A stretch of 64,000 nucleotides of DNA from Microbacteriaceae bacterium (GTDB lineage: Bacteria > Actinomycetota > Actinomycetes > Actinomycetales > Microbacteriaceae), in NCBI GenBank assembly GCA_004297935.1, contig SCRE01000018.1, positions 1 to 64,000 on the forward strand. The letters run 5' to 3'. How positions within the stretch are numbered: the first letter of the stretch is position 1; each line of letters starts with the position of its first letter. The notes beneath the pieces were generated by a model. The model ran no database searches and was not told where the DNA came from. It saw only the letters and a list, made by a program, of their open reading frames with translations. Positions 59,662 to 64,000 of this stretch are shown here, piece by piece. The position numbers were made by a program, and so were the translations under genes.

Positions 59662-60318
59662 TCAATCGCCTTGCAGAAGGATCCCGTCGAGGATCGCTTG
59701 TTTGCGCAGCGCGACCTTCGTGCCGACGTCGTAGCCGGCGACCCGGTACTTCTCCCGGATCCGCTTCAGGTAGCTCTTGGCCGTCTCGTCCGAGATGCCG
59801 AGTTGGAATGCGACCGCCTTCACCGGCTCCCCGGCGCCGTACAAGGCCATCACGCGGCGCTCTTGCGCGCTGAGCTTGGGGGTGCCGCCGTTCTCGACCT
59901 GACTGAGTGCGAGGTCCAGTTCGGCGGAAATGTATGAATCGCCGATCCGTGCCGCACGGATCGCCTCGACGATCATCTCCGCGCCTTCACTCTTGACGAG
60001 ATAGCCGAGCGCGCCGGCCGCGAGAGCTTCGCGCACGACGTTCGGGTCTGAATAGGTGCTCATCAACACTGTCTTCACTCCGGTGGTCTTCAGCGTCGAC
60101 AGCTTCAGCGAGACGGGGATGTTGTCCTTCAGATCCAGGTCGAGCAGGACGACGTCCACCGGGAATTGCGGGTGGGTGAGCAACTCGGGCCAGGTGGTGA
60201 CGGCCGCCACCATGCTGATGTCGTCCGCGGTGCTGCGGATCCATTCGGTCAGCGCTCCGAGCAACATCTTGTGATCGTCGACAATGGCTATCCGGATTGG
60301 TTGACGTGTGGCTGTCAC
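59662..60318 (-). CDS. NarL/LuxR-type response regulator
   Basis: 218 residues. Receiver domain with DD (14-15), phospho-acceptor Asp60 in VVLLDLDLKD, and Lys in GYLVKSEG; C-terminal LuxR helix-turn-helix (KLSAQERRVMALYGAGEPVKAVAFQLGISDETAKSYL). It is the last gene of a likely three-gene operon, 93 bases after the kinase-like partner, and is the obvious target of the kinase. Confidence 0.9.
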   Translation of the reverse strand: MTATRQPIRIAIVDDHKMLLGALTEWIRSTADDISMVAAVTTWPELLTHPQFPVDVVLLDLDLKDNIPVSLKLSTLKTTGVKTVLMSTYSDPNVVREALAAGALGYLVKSEGAEMIVEAIRAARIGDSYISAELDLALSQVENGGTPKLSAQERRVMALYGAGEPVKAVAFQLGISDETAKSYLKRIREKYRVAGYDVGTKVALRKQAILDGILLQGD

Positions 60319-60411
60319 AGCTGGTCCCTACTATCCACGCAGGTGTGCGTTGTTCTACCCCCAGAACGCTCGCCGCCCCTCATCCGCTCTTGCGCGCGGA
60401 TCAAGCGCCGC

Positions 60412-61560
60412 TCAGGGGTCTGGTTGACTCTCGATCAGACAATCAACATCGATACGAAGTGCGGTTCCCCGGCTGGACTCGGCGTAGCGTCCAACCTTAC
60501 CGATAGCTTGCCACACCGCGGCGTCTACCTGTTTTCGCGGCACTCCGAAAGCATCGAACCCGATCGCGATCGCGTTCGTGATCGCGACATCGGGTTCCGG
60601 TCGATGCAGGTCGACGCGCAACGACTGCGTGCCGCGGGTGAGATCGCCCACGAACAGCCAGATGGCGGACAGCAGTGCGTCGCGCTGCGGTCGAGACAAC
60701 CGTGCGGCAAGGCCGAGCGGATCGGTCACGGTGACCAGCGGTCCCAGCACCGCGGACTCGGACACGGCGTGGTGCAACCAGGTCTTGCCGCGTCCTGCGA
60801 TCAAGTGCAGGCGCAGCTCCGTGGCGATGTTGGCCGCCGCCGTCGAGGCTGCCGCATCCAGAGGCAGTGCGGCCTGACCGGTCGCGACGGACTGGAGCAG
60901 CCGCTCCGCGTCCAGGTCCAACCGGACCAGCTCCTGCGATGCCATGAGGCCCAGCGCGTTGCCGGGAACGGACGCCGCGGCCCGTGCTTGCGCGCGATCG
61001 GATTCGACGCGCACAAGCGACCGGAACGAGCGGACGACACTGATCCCGAGCACCGCAGGCAGTCCCGCGAGCACGATGACGACGATTCGCGGCCCGAGCG
61101 AGAGCGGATCGGCCAGCGATGCGCTGAGGTAGACGATGGCGAGGGCGGTGCACAGGGCGGCCGCCGCGGCCAGCACCCAGCGCAGCCGCTGCGTGTTCGC
61201 GCACGCCACCAGCAGCGCGGACGTCGCGGTCGCAGCGGCAGGGTATGGGCCATCGATCGCGCCGGTCCAGCTGCCGATCACGTCGAGGACCACGATGACG
61301 GCCCCGACGATGAGCACGATCGGGAACACCCATTCCTCGAGGGCACTGGCCCGCCACGGCACCATCAGAAACGCCATCGCGGTCGCCAGCAGCATCCAGG
61401 CGGCGATCGAGGCGCCCAAGTGCGGGTACCGGTGGGCATTGAGGGCCAGGGAGATGAACTGCACGACGATCAGGGCGCAGGCGGACAGGTTCAGCCCACG
61501 ACCGAGCCGCCCGAGCGCGAGGGCCGACTGCTCCCGGCGCAATTCGGAGCCGAGGCTCAT
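60412..61560 (-). CDS. Membrane protein resembling a histidine kinase without the catalytic His
   Basis: 382 residues. Six hydrophobic helices (about 23-180) are followed by a cytoplasmic part that lines up with the HisKA_3 region of the adjacent kinase: RLDLDAERLL here against RLLHDTVLAT there, with Leu215 where the kinase has His205. No clear N box or G box of an HATPase domain can be seen in the C-terminal 110 residues. It overlaps the kinase gene by 4 bases. I infer a pseudokinase partner. Confidence 0.65.
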   Translation of the reverse strand: MSLGSELRREQSALALGRLGRGLNLSACALIVVQFISLALNAHRYPHLGASIAAWMLLATAMAFLMVPWRASALEEWVFPIVLIVGAVIVVLDVIGSWTGAIDGPYPAAATATSALLVACANTQRLRWVLAAAAALCTALAIVYLSASLADPLSLGPRIVVIVLAGLPAVLGISVVRSFRSLVRVESDRAQARAAASVPGNALGLMASQELVRLDLDAERLLQSVATGQAALPLDAAASTAAANIATELRLHLIAGRGKTWLHHAVSESAVLGPLVTVTDPLGLAARLSRPQRDALLSAIWLFVGDLTRGTQSLRVDLHRPEPDVAITNAIAIGFDAFGVPRKQVDAAVWQAIGKVGRYAESSRGTALRIDVDCLIESQPDP

Positions 61561-62723
61561 TTCGGCACCTCCAACACGACGGTCGTGCCGGAACCGGGCG
61601 AGGAGAACAGCCGCGCATTGCCGCCCACGTCTCTGAGCCGGGCGACGATCGATTCGGCGAAACCAAGCCGCCCGGGGGCGATTGCGTCCAGATCGAAGCC
61701 GACACCGGCATCCGTCACCATGGCGCGCACCGTCGCCTCATCGTCTGTGATCGTCACATGCGCCTCGTCGACGCCCGAGTGTCTGCGCACATTCTCCAGG
61801 CATTCCGCGAGGGCCAGCAGGAATGCGTCCAACGTCTCGCTGGGAAGCAGCACATGCCCGGTTCCATGCCAGTTGACTTCGAGGCCGATGCGCCGGAAAC
61901 GCTGCTTGACGGATTCAAGGGTGTTCCCGAGTGTCGATTCGTAGACGGGTTTGAGATTGTAATCACCGGACGCGACCGGCTCAGGCGCCAGACCCATCCG
62001 CAGCTGCCGCAGCAGCGCTGCGTCCTCCGCCGCCTGTTCGCGCAGGGCGCGCTCACTGACGCCGACGCCCGAGTGCGCCAGCAGCGTCAGCGTGGCCAGT
62101 ACGGTGTCATGCAGAAGACGGGCATCCTGCCGGCGGCGGGCCTCCATCTCGCTCGCCGCCCGCTCCGCGCTGTACGCCCTGCTCATGCTGGTGATTCGGC
62201 GCACGGTCTGCGGTGCCATCCGGCCGAGCCACACCGCCAGAACGACGCAGAACATCCAGCCGATGAGCGTGAGTGCGAGTGCGCGCGGGGCGGGGCCGCT
62301 CGAGACGGCGATGGCGACGCTGAGGGTGGCGAACGTGACGAGGAAGCAGACGGCCAACAACACGACGTTGCGCCTGGTGATGCCCACCGAGATCGTGACG
62401 GATGCGATGCTGCCGCCGGCGAGCAGCACCAGCGCACTCGAGGTGGCGGGGTCGGCAAGCCCGCCGACCAAACCGATCAACAGGATCGCCGCGAGCGCGG
62501 CCACGACGATCGCGAACGGTTCAGCGCCGGATCGCGAGCGTGGCGTGCGCAGGGACGCGAGCCCGATCAGCACCAGGCACGCGGCGACGGCGAGATACAG
62601 CGGCGTGCCGGGCAAGGCGCCGGGAAGACTGACGCAGGCGAGCGCCGCAGCAGTCGTGGCCAAACACATGCAACGGCCCGTCTCGGACAGCAACCGACTG
62701 CTCTCACTGCGACTGCGTGGCAT
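61557..62723 (-). CDS. Membrane sensor histidine kinase, HisKA_3 type
   Basis: 388 residues. Five or six membrane helices (20-170), a HisKA_3 box with His205 (DARLLHDTVLATLTLLAHSG), and an HATPase domain (ECLENVRRHSGV, DAGVGFDLDAI, SSPGSGTTVVLEV). GGAG precedes ATG 62723. It probably phosphorylates the LuxR regulator two genes downstream. Confidence 0.9.
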   Translation of the reverse strand: MPRSRSESSRLLSETGRCMCLATTAAALACVSLPGALPGTPLYLAVAACLVLIGLASLRTPRSRSGAEPFAIVVAALAAILLIGLVGGLADPATSSALVLLAGGSIASVTISVGITRRNVVLLAVCFLVTFATLSVAIAVSSGPAPRALALTLIGWMFCVVLAVWLGRMAPQTVRRITSMSRAYSAERAASEMEARRRQDARLLHDTVLATLTLLAHSGVGVSERALREQAAEDAALLRQLRMGLAPEPVASGDYNLKPVYESTLGNTLESVKQRFRRIGLEVNWHGTGHVLLPSETLDAFLLALAECLENVRRHSGVDEAHVTITDDEATVRAMVTDAGVGFDLDAIAPGRLGFAESIVARLRDVGGNARLFSSPGSGTTVVLEVPK

Positions 62724-62776
62724 AGCCGCTCCGACATCCCCTCATGCACCCCACCGGTGCGCGCCTGGATCTCACC

Positions 62777-63982
62777 TTAGTCGCCGAGCAGCCGCCTCAG
62801 CTGCGTTCCGATCGCGTCGTTCTCGATCAGGAAGGCATCGTGCCCGAACGGTGAGCTGATCAGTGCGGCCGAATCGCCGTCGATGTTCCCCGAGATATCC
62901 GCGGCGATCGTAGCCTGCCCCTCGACGGGAAACAGCCGGTCGCTGTCGATGCCGACGACGAGCGTGCGCGCTGTCACGCGTTCGAGGGCGCGCGCGATGC
63001 CCCCGCGACCACGACCGATGTCGTGAGAATTCATCGCCTCGACCAGGGTGATGTAGCTGTTCGCGTCGAAGCGCCTGGTGAACTTGTTTCCATGGAAGTC
63101 CAGGTAGGACTCGACCGCGAAGCGGCCGCCCTGCCCGAGCGGATTGAGCTCGCTCTGCCAGGTGCGAAGGAAGCGAGCGTTCAGTTCGCTTGCGCTGCGG
63201 TAGTTGAGCAAAGCCATCCGGCGGGCCAGGGCGAGCCCGCGATGCGGCCCGTCGCCGTCGGCCGCCTCGTAGTAGTGGCCGCCCCGAAAGAGCGGGTCGG
63301 TCTGGATCGCCTCGACCTGCACCGAGTTCAGGGCGAGTTGGTCGGCGGTCGAATACGGTGGCGCAGCGATCACGGCGAGGTTTTCGACACGCTCCGGGTA
63401 TTCGATCGCCCACTCGAGTGCCTGCATGCCGCCCATCGAACCGCCGATCACGGCCGCCCACCGAGAGATGCCGATGGCGTCGGCGAGTCCGGCCTGTGCG
63501 GCGACCTGGTCGCGGATGGTGGTGAACGGGAATCGCGGCCCCCACTCGTAGCCGTCAGGAGCCAGCGACGCGGGCCCGGTCGTGCCCTGGCAGCCGCCGA
63601 GCATGTTCGGCGCGACCACGAACCAGCGATCGGTGTCGATCGCCAACCCCGGTCCGACGACCCCACCCCACCAGCCCGGTGTCGGATGCCCGGACGACGG
63701 TTCCCCGATCACATGGCTGTCCCCGGTGAGAGCGTGCAGCACGAGCACGGCGTTGTCCTGCGCGGCGTTCAATCGCCCCCAGGTCTCATAGGCGACGCGA
63801 ATGTAGGGCAGCGAGCCGCCACCTTCGAATTGGAACGCGCCGAGCCCGGCGAACCGGCGCCCGTCCTCAGGGTCGCTCTCTCGCCACGCGCCGCTCGCGG
63901 GCGGTTTGCCGAGCAGTGCGCGCGCATCCGTATCGGTGATGAACCGCGACGGCACCGTGTCCGCCGATGTCTGCCACTCCAT
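62777..63982 (-). CDS. metX: Homoserine O-acetyltransferase
   Basis: 401 residues, alpha/beta-hydrolase that acetylates homoserine for methionine synthesis. Nucleophile Ser182 in GGSMGGMQALEW; the oxyanion NMLGGCQGTTGP and C-terminal GIDSDRLFPV and FGHDAFLIE supply the Asp and His. Homoserine succinyl- versus acetyl-specificity is not decided by sequence alone, but actinobacterial members are acetyltransferases. Upstream sequence ends at 64000, so a preceding metY cannot be checked. Confidence 0.94.
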   Translation of the reverse strand: MEWQTSADTVPSRFITDTDARALLGKPPASGAWRESDPEDGRRFAGLGAFQFEGGGSLPYIRVAYETWGRLNAAQDNAVLVLHALTGDSHVIGEPSSGHPTPGWWGGVVGPGLAIDTDRWFVVAPNMLGGCQGTTGPASLAPDGYEWGPRFPFTTIRDQVAAQAGLADAIGISRWAAVIGGSMGGMQALEWAIEYPERVENLAVIAAPPYSTADQLALNSVQVEAIQTDPLFRGGHYYEAADGDGPHRGLALARRMALLNYRSASELNARFLRTWQSELNPLGQGGRFAVESYLDFHGNKFTRRFDANSYITLVEAMNSHDIGRGRGGIARALERVTARTLVVGIDSDRLFPVEGQATIAADISGNIDGDSAALISSPFGHDAFLIENDAIGTQLRRLLGD

Positions 63983-64000
63983 ATGGCCTAATTGTGCCTG

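Overview
The window is a high-GC actinobacterial chromosome segment. It most likely comes from Micrococcales, family Microbacteriaceae. The evidence is WhiB proteins, MtrAB-LpqB, a SigR/RsrA pair with its promoter, PdtaS, a Kgd-type 2-oxoglutarate enzyme, GuaB1, RsgA, ComF and long-form HPF. Gene order also matches, from memory, the whiB2-sahH-mtrAB-lpqB-comF-hpf-secA-rsgA-aroA-sigH-pdtaS-whiB1 block (about Rv3219-Rv3260) of Mycobacterium tuberculosis, with inversions and insertions. Dispersed intergenic repeats built around GGTGGTCGAGTAGC also fit Microbacteriaceae. The genus cannot be named. No tRNA, rRNA, CRISPR array, prophage or intact insertion sequence was found.

Layout. (1) 1-5.8 kb: a decayed MOSC/ferredoxin-reductase pair, two O-antigen-ligase-type membrane proteins and an acyl-CoA dehydrogenase. 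(2) 6-9.5 kb: mannose-6-phosphate isomerase, an ArsR-SRPBCC pair and GalE (sugar supply). (3) 9.6-17.4 kb: whiB2, a very large membrane glycosyltransferase with a Glu-Pro repeat tail, a DUF5719 protein, a metallopeptidase-family protein without HEXXH, DUF3499 and sahH. (4) 17.4-26.2 kb: the MoxR/DUF58/DUF4350/DUF4129 membrane module with its RDD and SpoIIM partners, interrupted by an aquaporin. (5) 26.3-35.4 kb: mtrA-mtrB-lpqB, comF, hpf, secA. (6) 35.4-41.8 kb: Rv3235-family protein, a hypothetical, a small HTH protein, an orphan SAF/CpaE-like pair, pdtaS, whiB1 and a small membrane protein. (7) 41.9-48.3 kb: aroA-rsgA-bcp facing away from sigR-rsrA, then an MMPL transporter. (8) 48.3-56.5 kb: kgd, guaB1 and two CNNM/CorC-like proteins. 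(9) 56.6-64 kb: nnrD, a GT87-like mannosyltransferase, a thiamine-binding protein, a three-gene sensory operon (kinase, kinase-like partner lacking the His, LuxR regulator) and metX.

How the genes fit together. Much of the window concerns the cell envelope and division: WhiB2, MtrAB-LpqB, SecA, the large glycosyltransferase, O-antigen-ligase-like polymerases, GalE and ManA for sugar precursors, and the MoxR membrane module. A second theme is redox and stress control (SigR-RsrA, Bcp, WhiB1, HPF). A third is central metabolism and metabolite repair (Kgd, GuaB1, SahH, MetX, AroA, NnrD).

The most unusual items are: the triple-lesion reductase pseudogene; a hexanucleotide tract open in two frames at the glycosyltransferase/DUF5719 junction; an aquaporin inside the MoxR module with a changed selectivity-filter residue; the kinase/pseudokinase/regulator operon; the orphan SAF-CpaE pair next to pdtaS; dispersed hairpin families; and a SigR promoter overlapping the aroA start. 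No wholly new system could be demonstrated; the kinase/pseudokinase operon and the SAF-CpaE-PdtaS cluster are the best candidates.
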